The position numbers and the translations under genes were made by a program. Of a DNA stretch of 64,000 nucleotides, positions 29,018 through 37,907 are shown piece by piece; positions within the stretch are counted from its first letter, which is position 1, and every line of letters begins with the position of its first letter. The stretch lies in assembly GCF_025979885.1 (NCBI RefSeq), contig NZ_CP110139.1:930001-994000 (forward strand), given 5' to 3'. The notes below the pieces were generated by a model. It did no database searches. It had not been told where the DNA came from and was given only the letters and a program-made list of their open reading frames with translations. The stretch comes from Hymenobacter sp. YIM 151500-1. GTDB lineage: Bacteria; Bacteroidota; Bacteroidia; Cytophagales; Hymenobacteraceae.

Positions 29018-29280
29018 CATTCCGAACGTAGCGAGGAATCTGGCTGCTTGCGTGTGCGCCTCACTCTCCGGCCCCCGCAAGGCTTGATGCACCTTGTCTT
29101 TGAAGAGGAGGAGCCTGACGAGGAAAATTAGTTGGAGTAGAAATGGCTTGGGTAAAGTCGGTATAGTGCCCTGAGAGGCGGCAAGCCACCCGCAGCGGAC
29201 TCTATTTCTTGAAGATGTATTCAATAGCCTGTTGCATAACTCTTCAAAAGCCAGATTCCTCTCTTCGTTCGGAATGACAC
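29018..29280. repeat. MITE-like element with GTCATTCCGAACG terminal inverted repeats
   Basis: Left end GTCATTCCGAACGTAGCGAG at 29020, continuing into GAATCTGGCT, is mirrored by the right end AGCCAGATTCC ... CGGAATGAC at 29247-29279. About 200 nt between the arms hold no ORF. It separates the vWA and DUF5682 genes of one gene set, which explains the 301-nt gap. Confidence 0.78.
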
Positions 29281-29293
29281 GGCCCAGCTAGCC

Positions 29294-31618
29294 CTAGACT
29301 CCCAGCAGCTCCCGCAGCACGGGCAGCACCAGCCGGCCGCGTTCCAGGTCGAAGTCGTCCTCGGCGGCGGTAGCAGCCGGGGGCTGGGGGCCCTGGCGGG
29401 CGAGGTCGAGGAGCTGGCGGCGCTCGGGCAGGCTGAAGTCGGTGAAGGCGCGGCGCAGCAGGGGCACGATTTCGCGGAAGGTGTCTTCCGGCAGCTGGCC
29501 CAGCCACTCGTCGAGCAGGTTGAACAGAGTGGGATGGTGAAGCAGGAGCAGGCCGCTGCCGCCCAGAAACCCTTCAATCCAGCTCGTGGCGTAGTCGGTG
29601 GGCTGGGCCGGCGACAGGGCCAGGCCGAGGGCCGTGGCCGCTTCGTCGGCGGAGAGTTGGTGGGCCTCAAAGAGCAAGCGGGCGGCCCGGCCGGCCAGCA
29701 GGCCCGCCGAGGTAACGTTGCGCTGCACCACGCCCAGGGCAGCGTGCCAGTCGGGCAGGAGGGCTTCGTCGGGCAGCAGGCCCAGGGCCTGGTGGGTGGC
29801 TTCGAGGCGGGGCAGGAGCTGGCGGGCCGCGTCGTAGTCGAGGCCGGCGCAGGCCTGGGGCAGCCCGATGCACAGGCGCGGCACGAGGTGGTGCACCACG
29901 GTGGCTACCTGGGTTGTGTTGGTGCGGCGCACGTTGCCGTAGCGCAGCACGCTCACCAGCGGGGGCAGGGCCGCCAGCAGGTGGGTCACGTCGCGGGTGT
30001 CGGCCGACAGCGTTTCGAGGCGGGCCACCAGCCCGGCCAGGGCCGGGCCCAGGTCGGCTTGCAGGGCGGCGGCCAGCAGCTGGCTGATGGTTTCCAGGTC
30101 GGGCGCTTCGGCGGCCTGGGCGGTGGCGCGGGCCGCGGCGGCCGACGCTACCGTATTGCCCCAGCGGCCGGCGTCGAGCACGCTCAGGGCATATTCCGGG
30201 TCCCAGCGCAGGTCCCACAGCTCATGAAACGTGCCGGCCTTGCCTTCCACGGGGCGGGGGCGGCCCCAGGGCACATCCAGCAGGTGCAGGCGGTGCAGCA
30301 GGTGGCTGCGGCTCAGGTCCAGCTCCTTGCGCAGGTCCAGGTCGAGCAGGCGGGGGGTGGCTTCGGGCTTGAGGCGGGTGGCTTTCTGCTGCAGCAGCAG
30401 GTCTTGCTGTAAGGGCGTGGCGGGCACTTCGGGCGGCACTTCGCCCAGCCGCTCCCCAATCACCAGCTCGCGCTGCACCAGGCTCAGGGCCTCCTCGTAG
30501 CCCCCGCCCAGGATGGCTACGGCGGCTTCCTGCAATTCTTCCAGACCCGGCAGCTCCCGGCCCCGCACGGCGGCCAGGGTTTCGGCCAGGCGCACGGCCT
30601 CAATGGCGTGGGCCGAGGAGGCATCCAGGTCGCGGCCCCGGAGCAGGCGGGCGGCGCGCACCATCCAGTGCGTTACCACCTCCGGGCGGGGCACCTCAAA
30701 CAGCAGCTCGTACCAGGCCGGCGACACCACCCCCGCCCCGTAACCCGAAGCCAGCGACAGGCGCTCAAACGTCCACGGAATCCAGGTGGCGGCGGTGGGC
30801 ACCTTCTTCAGGCCCTTGAGGCGGGCTTTGTCTTCCTGTTGCAGCAGCTCGGGCCGCAGCACCGGGGCGTGCCAAGCCCCGCACACCACCGCCACCCGCG
30901 GGTAGCCCTGCCGCAGCGTGGCGCGCAGGGTTTCGCGCATGTAGGCCTCGCGCAGCAGGGTTTCCTCGGTTTCGGGCAGGGCCAGCTCTTCGCGCAGGGC
31001 CGTCATCATGTCCAGCACCACCGCGAAGGTGTCGGCGTGGCCGGGGGCGTGCTCCAGCCGCAATTCCCACCACCGCTCCCCGTCCGAGTAACCGTCCAGC
31101 TCGGCCAGGTAGGAGATGGGGTCAGAGGGCACCTCACCCCCTGGCCCCCTCTCCGAAAGAGAGGGGAGACTAGTTTGTAGCTGGTTTTCTAGCTCTAGTT
31201 CAGAAGACGGCTCTGACTCTTCCGAGCTAGAGTTCGTCTCTAGTTCTAGAGCTAGTTCCCCCTCTCTTTGGGAGAGGGGGCCAGGGGGTGAGGTCCCAAA
31301 CCGCACACTTGCCGGCAGGTCGAAGCAGCGGAGGCGGGCGCCGTGCTGGTGGCACCACTGGATGGCCTGCCACTCGGGCGAGAAGGCGGCGAAAGGCAGA
31401 AACAGGGCCTGCTGGTGCTGCTTGGGGTTGTAGAGCAGCAGGGCCACGGGCGGCACCAGACCGGGGCGGGTGGCTGCTTGCAGGGCGGCTTCCGCATCGG
31501 CGGGGCACTCCAGCAGCACAAGGTCGGGCCGGAACTCGTCCAGGGCTTTGAGCAGGCTGGCCGTGCTGCCGGGCCCGTGGTGGCGGATGCCGAAAAGGCG
31601 GAGGTCGGGGGCGGGCAT
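29294..31618 (-). CDS. DUF5682 protein (TraB/ChaN/EreA-like fold) with repeat insertion
   Basis: 774 residues. The N-terminus LFGIRHHGPGSTASLLKAL, then LLECPADAE (~35) and later VAVVCGAWHAPVL, fit the GxxH/Glu pattern of TraB/TIKI-ChaN-like putative hydrolases. WWELRLEHAPGHADTFAVVL follows. The C-terminal part is alpha-helical. Residues ~109-163 (TSPPGPLSQREGE ... LSERGPGGEV) come from a palindromic repeat inserted in a variable loop before LAELDGYSDGERWWE. The catalytic function of the family is unproven. Sits between the vWA and MoxR genes. Confidence 0.8.
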   Translation of the reverse strand: MPAPDLRLFGIRHHGPGSTASLLKALDEFRPDLVLLECPADAEAALQAATRPGLVPPVALLLYNPKQHQQALFLPFAAFSPEWQAIQWCHQHGARLRCFDLPASVRFGTSPPGPLSQREGELALELETNSSSEESEPSSELELENQLQTSLPSLSERGPGGEVPSDPISYLAELDGYSDGERWWELRLEHAPGHADTFAVVLDMMTALREELALPETEETLLREAYMRETLRATLRQGYPRVAVVCGAWHAPVLRPELLQQEDKARLKGLKKVPTAATWIPWTFERLSLASGYGAGVVSPAWYELLFEVPRPEVVTHWMVRAARLLRGRDLDASSAHAIEAVRLAETLAAVRGRELPGLEELQEAAVAILGGGYEEALSLVQRELVIGERLGEVPPEVPATPLQQDLLLQQKATRLKPEATPRLLDLDLRKELDLSRSHLLHRLHLLDVPWGRPRPVEGKAGTFHELWDLRWDPEYALSVLDAGRWGNTVASAAAARATAQAAEAPDLETISQLLAAALQADLGPALAGLVARLETLSADTRDVTHLLAALPPLVSVLRYGNVRRTNTTQVATVVHHLVPRLCIGLPQACAGLDYDAARQLLPRLEATHQALGLLPDEALLPDWHAALGVVQRNVTSAGLLAGRAARLLFEAHQLSADEAATALGLALSPAQPTDYATSWIEGFLGGSGLLLLHHPTLFNLLDEWLGQLPEDTFREIVPLLRRAFTDFSLPERRQLLDLARQGPQPPAATAAEDDFDLERGRLVLPVLRELLGV
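31131..31294. repeat. ACCTCACCCCCTGGCCCCC palindromic element inside the DUF5682 gene
   Basis: The arm ACCTCACCCCCTGGCCCCCT at 31131 is mirrored by the arm ending GGGGGTGAGGT at 31294. Variable CTAG-rich interior. Same family as the ispG copy, and again open in the gene's frame through its whole length. Confidence 0.9.
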
Positions 31619-31914
31619 AGAGCGAAGTGGCAAATCAGAATACGCCAGGCAAGAAAGTAAAAACGTGCCTGGCAGACCAGAATGCGGGTGGGCCGCCTGC
31701 TACATCCGCACCCAGCAGCTTCCGGGCCAGCCTGTATCTGGGGGCCAGGTGATGCCTGCTTCGGCGGACTAGGTAAAGTATTTGCGGGGTTATTTCGTTT
31801 GATCAGGCAGAAGGCGAGCCGTGCGGGCGGCGCGGGCTAAGTCCCAACAGCCGCATGCTCGCCGAAGTTGATTCCGAAAACAGCCTATCTAACAAGCAAA
31901 TTACTGCGCAGCGC

Positions 31915-33042
31915 ATGAGCAAATTTCTGAGAGTAGCCGGCCGGCTAGCCGCCAGTGTGGTGGCCAGCGTGCTGATTGGGGGCGTGGCCTTCGCCAACCT
32001 GAGCCCTGAGCTGGGAGGCAAGCCCACCAAAGCCCAGCGGGCTGCCTACGCCAAGTCGGGCCACTACCACGACGGTGAATTCCAGAACCTGGTGCCTACC
32101 ACGCTCATGACCGGGGGCAGCACCTTTTCGGCACTGTGGAAGTACGTGTTTGGGAAGTCGGCGGAGCACCGGGAGCCCGCCGCGCCCCTACCTATGCAGC
32201 GCCTCGACTCGCTCAGCATCACCCGCAAAACCCCCGACATGGTGCGCGTGACGTGGTTTGGGCATTCGGCCAGCCTGGTAGAAATAGCGGGCCAGAACAT
32301 TCTGCTCGACCCCATGCTCAGCGTAGAAATGGGGCCCATTTCCTGGCTCACGCCCAACCGCTACAACCCCCAGCTGCCCATCACGGCCGAGCAGCTGCCG
32401 CCCATTGCCGCCGTGCTCATCTCCCACGACCACTACGACCACCTCGACTACCAAACCATCCGGCGGCTCAAAAACAAAACGGCCCATTTCTTCGTGCCGC
32501 TGGGCGTGGGCGCCCACCTGCGGGCCTGGGGCGTGGAGCCGGCCCGCATTCAGGAGCTGGACTGGGGCGACTCCGTGCGGCTGCCGGGCCTCACCATCGT
32601 GAGCACGCCGGCCCGCCACTTCTCCGGCCGCGGCCTCACCAACCGCAACTCGACCTCCTGGAGCTCCTGGGTGCTGAAGTCGGCCACCAAGCGCCTCTTC
32701 TACAGCGGCGACGGCGGCTACGGCCCTCATTTCCAGGCCATCGGCCGGCAGCACGGCCCCTTCGACCTGGCCCTGATGGAATGCGGGCAGTACGACGCGC
32801 AATGGGCCCAGATCCACATGCAGCCCGAGCAAACCGTGCAGGCCACCCTCGACCTGGGGGCGCGGGTGCTGCTGCCGGTGCACTGGGCCGCCTTCACCGA
32901 AGCCAACCACCCCTGGAACGACCCGGTACAGCGAGCCGCCGCCGAAGCCGCCCGCCACCAACTGCCCATGACCACGCCCCAGCTCGGCCAGCCCGTCACC
33001 CTCGATGCCGGCCCGCTGCCCCAAACCACCTGGTGGCGCTGA
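31915..33042 (+). CDS. Metallo-beta-lactamase-fold hydrolase, NAPE-PLD/UlaG-like
   Basis: 375 residues, N-terminal membrane/signal segment (VASVVASVLIGGVAFA-like, ~12-28). The hydrolase core has VTWFGHSASLVEIAGQNILL, LISHDHYDHLDYQTIRRL with the HxHxDH metal site (~178), STPARHFSGRG, FYSGDGGYGPHF and VLLPVHWAAF. This subgroup includes N-acyl-phosphatidylethanolamine phospholipase D-like enzymes. The substrate is unknown. It is the only rightward gene between 25 and 41 kb and splits the MoxR gene set. An upstream in-frame ATG at 31855 is less likely. Confidence 0.88.
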   Translation: MSKFLRVAGRLAASVVASVLIGGVAFANLSPELGGKPTKAQRAAYAKSGHYHDGEFQNLVPTTLMTGGSTFSALWKYVFGKSAEHREPAAPLPMQRLDSLSITRKTPDMVRVTWFGHSASLVEIAGQNILLDPMLSVEMGPISWLTPNRYNPQLPITAEQLPPIAAVLISHDHYDHLDYQTIRRLKNKTAHFFVPLGVGAHLRAWGVEPARIQELDWGDSVRLPGLTIVSTPARHFSGRGLTNRNSTSWSSWVLKSATKRLFYSGDGGYGPHFQAIGRQHGPFDLALMECGQYDAQWAQIHMQPEQTVQATLDLGARVLLPVHWAAFTEANHPWNDPVQRAAAEAARHQLPMTTPQLGQPVTLDAGPLPQTTWWR

Positions 33043-33229
33043 GCCTGAACGGGTTTGGAAGCCTGTTTTTCAGTTTTCGAGAAAGAAGCTCCCACCAGAC
33101 CCGATGCGCTGGCGCCAGCGGCACTGCTGCGCCCGTGGAGGCGGAGGTTGGCGGGTAGGAGAAGAAGGCTGAAGAAGACCGGGACCTGTAGGGTGCTTTT
33201 CAGTGAAACTGTCTAGGAAGTTGAAAGGC

Positions 33230-33322
33230 CGTCATGCTGAGCTTGTCGAAGCATCTCTCCCGCTTCGTTGAATGATTGAGTTAGCCAGAGGGAGAGATAC
33301 TTCGCGGGGCTCAGCATGACGG
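33230..33322. repeat. CGTCATGCTGAGC inverted repeat, copy C
   Basis: CGTCATGCTGAGCTTGTCGA at 33230 is mirrored by GCTCAGCATGACGG near 33322. An outer inverted pair, TCTAGGAAG at 33211 and CTTCCTAAAC at 33343, encloses it, so the mobile unit may be larger. The 33043-33445 gap contains only this. Confidence 0.8.
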
Positions 33323-33445
33323 TCCGGTATATTTTAGACGGCTTCCTAAACAGCTTCCTGATGTGAAACTGGCCGGCGGGAGAGAAGAAATTCCAAGAAT
33401 ACAGGCATCGAAGGCAATAAGAACACGATAAGCAAATCAGCTTTC

Positions 33446-34531
33446 TTACTCCACCACTTCCCGGCACGCTCGGTACAAATCCTTCCAGCCGTCGCGCTCC
33501 TTCACGACGGTTTCGAGGTATTCGAGCCAGACGACGCGGTCCTGCACGGGGTCTTTGACCACGGCGCCGGTGAGGCCGGCGGCCAGGTCGTGGGCGCGCA
33601 GGCTGCCGTCGCCGAAGTAAGCGGCCAGGGCCAAGCCGCTGTTCATCACCGAAATGGCCTCGCCGGTGCTGAGCGTGCCGCTGGGGCTTTTGAGCTTGGT
33701 TTTGCCGTTTTCGGTTACGCCCGAGCGCAGCTCCCGGAAGATGGTGACCAGGCGGCTGATATGTTCCAGGGCGGGGGCTTCGGCGGGCAGCTGGAGGGCC
33801 TTGCCCTGCTTTTCCACGCGGGTTTGCACGATGCGTACTTCCTCGTCGAGAGAGGTGGGCAGGGGTAGCACTACGGTGTTGAAGCGGCGGCGCAGGGCGC
33901 TGCTCAGCTCGTTGACGCCCTTGTCCCGGTCGTTGGCGGTGGCAATGACGTTGAAGCCGCTCACGGCCTGCACTTCGGTGGCCAGTTCGGGAATGGGCAG
34001 CACTTTTTCGGAGAGCATGGTGATGAGCGTGTCCTGCACGTCGGAGGGGATGCGGGTAAGTTCTTCGAGGCGCACCAGGCGGCCTTCCTGCATGCCTTTG
34101 AACAGGGGCGAAGGCACCAGGGCGGCCGGGGAGGGACCTTCGGCAATGAGGCGGGCGTAGTTCCAGGAGTAGCGAATGGCATCTTCGCTGGTGCCCGCCG
34201 TGCCCTGCACCAGCAAGTCGGAGTGCCCGCTGATGGCGGCCGTCAGGTGCTCTGATACCCAGCTTTTGGCCGTGCCCGGCACGCCCAGCAGCAGCAGAGC
34301 ACGGTCGGTGGCCAGGGTAGCCACGGCAATTTCCATCAGCCGGCGCTGCCCGATGTACTTGGGCTCGATTTCAAAGCCGCTGTCCAACTTCCCACCCAGC
34401 AGGTAGGTCACCGCGGCCCAGGGCGAGAGGTGCCAGTTGGGCGGCTTGGGGCGGTGGTGGTCGGCGGCGCGCAGGGCGGCCAGCTCTTCGGCGTACAGGT
34501 CTTCGGCGTGGGGGCGGAGGATGGTCGTCAT
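33446..34531 (-). CDS. MoxR-type AAA+ ATPase
   Basis: 361 residues from MTTILRPHAEDLYAEELAAL. Walker A GVPGTAKSWV (~95-104), Walker B region GRLVRLEELTRIPSDVQDTL with the acidic pair in LEEL, sensor 1 FNVIATANDRD (~197) and Arg finger region SSALRRRFNT. It is of the MoxR/RavA kind, which remodel protein complexes using a vWA partner. The unusual residue is Arg in place of the usual Asp before Glu (VRLEE rather than FLDE), which could weaken hydrolysis. Preceded by SWIM-DUF5691 with a 77-nt gap. Confidence 0.9.
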   Translation of the reverse strand: MTTILRPHAEDLYAEELAALRAADHHRPKPPNWHLSPWAAVTYLLGGKLDSGFEIEPKYIGQRRLMEIAVATLATDRALLLLGVPGTAKSWVSEHLTAAISGHSDLLVQGTAGTSEDAIRYSWNYARLIAEGPSPAALVPSPLFKGMQEGRLVRLEELTRIPSDVQDTLITMLSEKVLPIPELATEVQAVSGFNVIATANDRDKGVNELSSALRRRFNTVVLPLPTSLDEEVRIVQTRVEKQGKALQLPAEAPALEHISRLVTIFRELRSGVTENGKTKLKSPSGTLSTGEAISVMNSGLALAAYFGDGSLRAHDLAAGLTGAVVKDPVQDRVVWLEYLETVVKERDGWKDLYRACREVVE

Positions 34532-34608
34532 AAGCAAACAGAGAAGGTAAAAGCGGCTGGGTGTCGGAGGATAAAGGGACAGAAAGAGCAGCGCGACGAA
34601 CAGCCAAC

Positions 34609-37600
34609 TTAGCTTGTCTCTGGCTCGATGAGGCTGGCGTCGAGCTGCTGGCGAAAGTGCAGGGCATCCAGTACCTGCTCCACGAGCGAAGTCACGGGCG
34701 AGGTACTGGTCGGGGAGGCCTCCAACAGGGCCGTAAGCATCTGCTGGTACCGCGGCAACTGGTCGTCGGGCACGCAGCGAGCCAGCGCGTGCAGCACGGA
34801 TGCCAGGCGCTGGTAGGCCTCGGCGTAGTGATTGGTGACGGCGGGAGCCAGCACATCGGCCGCGTAGCGCAGGGCTGCATCGGCAATATCTGCGGGCCAC
34901 GGCGTGGGAACGTACCGGAGAAACTCGGGTAGGAAATCGGGCGCCGTGGCAGTCTGCGGTGGGAGATGGGTGCGCAGCAACGCCAGTTTCTCCTCATCCG
35001 TCAGCAACCCCATGAGCTGGGTGACATGCTGGTGAGGCAGTTGGTGCACCTGGGTGAAGTGGCGCAGGAGCAGCAGTGGGGCCACGGCTTTGTCCTGGTG
35101 CAGGTAAGCCGCCCGGGCCCAGGCGCGCAGCAGCAGCTGGCGCCACTCGGAGGCTTCGGTCAGCGTAAGCAGCTCGGCTATGGGCACCTGCAAGTGGGCG
35201 GCCCAGCGGCTGGGCGGCAGCAGGGCCAGCAGCTGCCCGAGCCAGCCGGCCCGTTCGCCGCCCTCAAAATCAGCGGTTTGCTGCTCGATGCCATCGGCCA
35301 GCCAGGTTTTGTTCCAGCCCTCGGGCAGGGTCACCAGTAGCTTGGCGCGGCCCAGCAGGGGCCGCTTCAGCGTGAGCAGGGGCGCGGCCCGCTGCCACAG
35401 CCGCTCCACCAGCCCCGATTGGGGCAGGCGCACCAGCAGCGGCACCACTGTCTGGCGCACCTCTTTGCTGCGCGCCCCCAGGTACTTCTCCAGCAGCGGC
35501 GCATCGGCCGGCGTGAGGTGGTGTTCCAGCTCACTCAGCAAAGCAGCCTGGGTGGCGGCCGGCTCGGTGGGCAGGGTGGCTTCCAGCAGCTGCCGCACCT
35601 GCTCGGGGTCCGACTCGTGCTTGCGCCGGATAAAGAAGCGGCGCTGGTGCAGGGTGCCGGTTTCCCAGGTAGTGAGGTCGTCCGTGGGGTGCATGGCGGC
35701 CAACACGGGGTGCCAGTCCGGGTTCAGTTGCGCCAGCCAGTGGCCTCGCTCACCCAGCAAGGCCGACCAGGGACCCGGCAGCTGCTGGCGGAAGCTTTCT
35801 GCTTGCAGGGCCGGCACCAGCAGCGAAGGCGGAATAAGACGCTGGTGCCGCGCCATCTGCTCCCAATACGGCGTGCGAAACTGGCCGTAGTGGTTGCTGG
35901 TAAGCAAGGCGCGCAAACACTCCGCGCCCAGGGGCCCCAGCGGCTCCCAGGTTTCGGCGGGAGCCGGGGCGGGCGGCAGAGCGAAGGTGCTGGGAGGCTG
36001 AAAGCCGGCTTTCCGCATCAGCGCCGCCGTACCGGCCGCCAGCAGCAGCCGTTGCTCGGGGCTGGTGGCGGCGCCTACCGGCGGCTCCGGCAGGTCGGGG
36101 CCGTTTTGGCGGGTGCCGAGCAGGGCACTGCGCAGCAGCTGGGGCCAGGAGGGCAACGGAGCGGGCCCAGCGGCTCCGCCGTCCGAGGCGGCCGGCAGAG
36201 TAGCCGCCGCCGAGGACGCACTGGCCCCATGGGCTGCTGACGCGCTGGTGGCGGGCTTCGCCGGGGCGGCGGTGCCAACCCAGCTGGCCAGCGGGCGGAA
36301 GGCCTGGCCGTCCCACTCGCCGAACAGCGTGAGGAACTGGCCGCCGCCCTGCGCCAGCAGCTGCCAGGGGGCATCTTCGGTGGCAAAGCGCACCGGCAGC
36401 ACCGCCGGCGCGGCGGCAGGATGATATAAAGCCCAACTCTGGTCGGGTTGCTGAAGAAGCTGCACCTGCGCCAGCAGCGCGGGCCACTCGCGCAGCCAGG
36501 GCAGGCGGGCCAGGGCGGCGGCGTACTCGTGCAGCAGGGCGGTGGGAGAGAAGCCCCCGGCCGGAACATCGGTGGCCGCCCGCAGGCCCGCAAACGTGAG
36601 GGCGCCCGTCACGGCCCGCAGCGGCAGCAGGCCGGGGTAGAACGTGAGCGGTCCGCGGAAGCGCCCAGCGGGCACCAGCGACGCGGAGAACGGCTGGCTG
36701 CCGAAGGAAAACTCAACCACCACGGCAAAGCGGCCGGTGCCTTGCCCACGCAGCCAGGAGCGCCGCACCGTCAGGCGCTCTTCTTCGGTGGTGGTTTGGG
36801 CCAGCACGTGCCACTCGTCTTCTACCGGCGGCTGGGCGGCTAGCAGGTCTTCCTTCTTCACCGTCACGCCTACCTGCTGCAAAACTTCTTCGCGGGCTTC
36901 CGCCGCAAGCTCCGGCAGGCGAAGAAAAGCCCGTACCAGCAGGTACAGCTCGCCCAGGCGGGCCAGCAGCCGGGCAGGCCAGTCGGGGCCCTGGTGGCGC
37001 AGCGCGGGCAGCTCCCGCACCAGGGCCGCCAGCCCCGGCAGCTGGCCGTCGACGAGGCGGGCCGCCTGGCTTTCCCAGAAGCTGCGTGGGTGCTGGTCGG
37101 TGGCCGCCAGCCCGGCCCGGATGATGTCCTGCAGCCAGGTTTCCAGCTCCTGCGCCCCGCGCTGCATGCGGACCAGGCGCTGGGCTTCGCGCTTGCGGCG
37201 GGCGTCGTCGGTGGGGGCCGGGTTGGCGGCGGGTGCTGCCGCCGGCTCCGCGTCAGGGGCGGCTTTGGCGGCTTTCTTATCCTGGGTTTGCTGGCGCTTG
37301 CCGAGCCACTCTTGTAGCCAGGCCGGGGCCGCGGTGCTGCTTAGCAGCTGGGGCTGGCGGGCCAGCAGCAGGAGCAGGCCGGCGCCGTGCTTGCACGGAA
37401 ACGCGCGGCTGGGGCAGGAGCAGATGAATGCCGGCCCGGTCAGGTCGATGCCGGTGCGGTAGGGCTGGCTGCCGCTGCCTTTGCACTCGCCCCAGGCGGC
37501 GGTGGCAGTCTGGCCCAGGGTGGCCCATTTGGTGGGGGTAGCCAGGTCCTGTCCCCGCTTTAGGGTGCCGGCGTCGGGCACCAGGGCGCGGACCTGTTCT

Positions 37601-37614
37601 TCAGTCCAGGTCAA
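34609..37614 (-). CDS. SWIM zinc-finger / DUF5691 fusion protein
   Basis: 1001 residues. The SWIM finger CxCxnCxH is visible as CSCPSRAFPCKHG (~64-76). A linker rich in Ala, Lys and Gln (~115-150) leads to a helical middle region and a long C-terminal region of helical repeats resembling DUF5691 (LLEKYLGARSKEVRQTVVPLL). In other phyla I recall these as two genes; here they are fused. SWIM fingers bind DNA or protein. It is the first gene of the leftward MoxR/vWA/DUF5682 set and may recognise a target for it. Confidence 0.82.
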   Translation of the reverse strand: MTWTEEQVRALVPDAGTLKRGQDLATPTKWATLGQTATAAWGECKGSGSQPYRTGIDLTGPAFICSCPSRAFPCKHGAGLLLLLARQPQLLSSTAAPAWLQEWLGKRQQTQDKKAAKAAPDAEPAAAPAANPAPTDDARRKREAQRLVRMQRGAQELETWLQDIIRAGLAATDQHPRSFWESQAARLVDGQLPGLAALVRELPALRHQGPDWPARLLARLGELYLLVRAFLRLPELAAEAREEVLQQVGVTVKKEDLLAAQPPVEDEWHVLAQTTTEEERLTVRRSWLRGQGTGRFAVVVEFSFGSQPFSASLVPAGRFRGPLTFYPGLLPLRAVTGALTFAGLRAATDVPAGGFSPTALLHEYAAALARLPWLREWPALLAQVQLLQQPDQSWALYHPAAAPAVLPVRFATEDAPWQLLAQGGGQFLTLFGEWDGQAFRPLASWVGTAAPAKPATSASAAHGASASSAAATLPAASDGGAAGPAPLPSWPQLLRSALLGTRQNGPDLPEPPVGAATSPEQRLLLAAGTAALMRKAGFQPPSTFALPPAPAPAETWEPLGPLGAECLRALLTSNHYGQFRTPYWEQMARHQRLIPPSLLVPALQAESFRQQLPGPWSALLGERGHWLAQLNPDWHPVLAAMHPTDDLTTWETGTLHQRRFFIRRKHESDPEQVRQLLEATLPTEPAATQAALLSELEHHLTPADAPLLEKYLGARSKEVRQTVVPLLVRLPQSGLVERLWQRAAPLLTLKRPLLGRAKLLVTLPEGWNKTWLADGIEQQTADFEGGERAGWLGQLLALLPPSRWAAHLQVPIAELLTLTEASEWRQLLLRAWARAAYLHQDKAVAPLLLLRHFTQVHQLPHQHVTQLMGLLTDEEKLALLRTHLPPQTATAPDFLPEFLRYVPTPWPADIADAALRYAADVLAPAVTNHYAEAYQRLASVLHALARCVPDDQLPRYQQMLTALLEASPTSTSPVTSLVEQVLDALHFRQQLDASLIEPETS

Positions 37615-37710
37615 GAAAAGTCACGTTTACGACTGCCGCCGCGGCAGCGGGATACACGCCCCAAAGTAGAGGCTGGCGCGGTAAAATCCGCGCCAGCTGG
37701 CCGACTTTTC

Positions 37711-37907
37711 TAGCCCACCCCAACACTCTCCCCGGTAGAAAGGGGCTTTGGCTCTGAGTTTCCTGAGGCTGAAAGGTACGGCGTCTCAGAAGTGACATAA
37801 GGGCCTCAGCGCTAGTTCTTCTCCGCCGTCTGATGCCCGAACTCTCTGAACATAAGTAACGGGAGCTGCCACGAAAGCCCCTCCCCACCGGGCGGAGGGT
37901 GGGGCTA
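37711..37907. repeat. Inverted repeat related to the CACCCC...GGGGTG family
   Basis: TAGCCCACCCCAACACTCTC at 37711 is mirrored imperfectly by the arm ending GAGGGTGGGGCTA at 37907; inner GGGGCTTT / AAAGCCCC also match. The final CTA is the TAG stop of the coiled-coil gene. It accounts for most of the 37615-37904 gap. Confidence 0.6.

Noticed and set aside
31855..31914. 20-residue longer N-terminus for the metallo-beta-lactamase protein
   Set aside because: The signal/membrane segment begins properly at MSKFLRVAG (31915); the longer form puts polar residues ahead of it.
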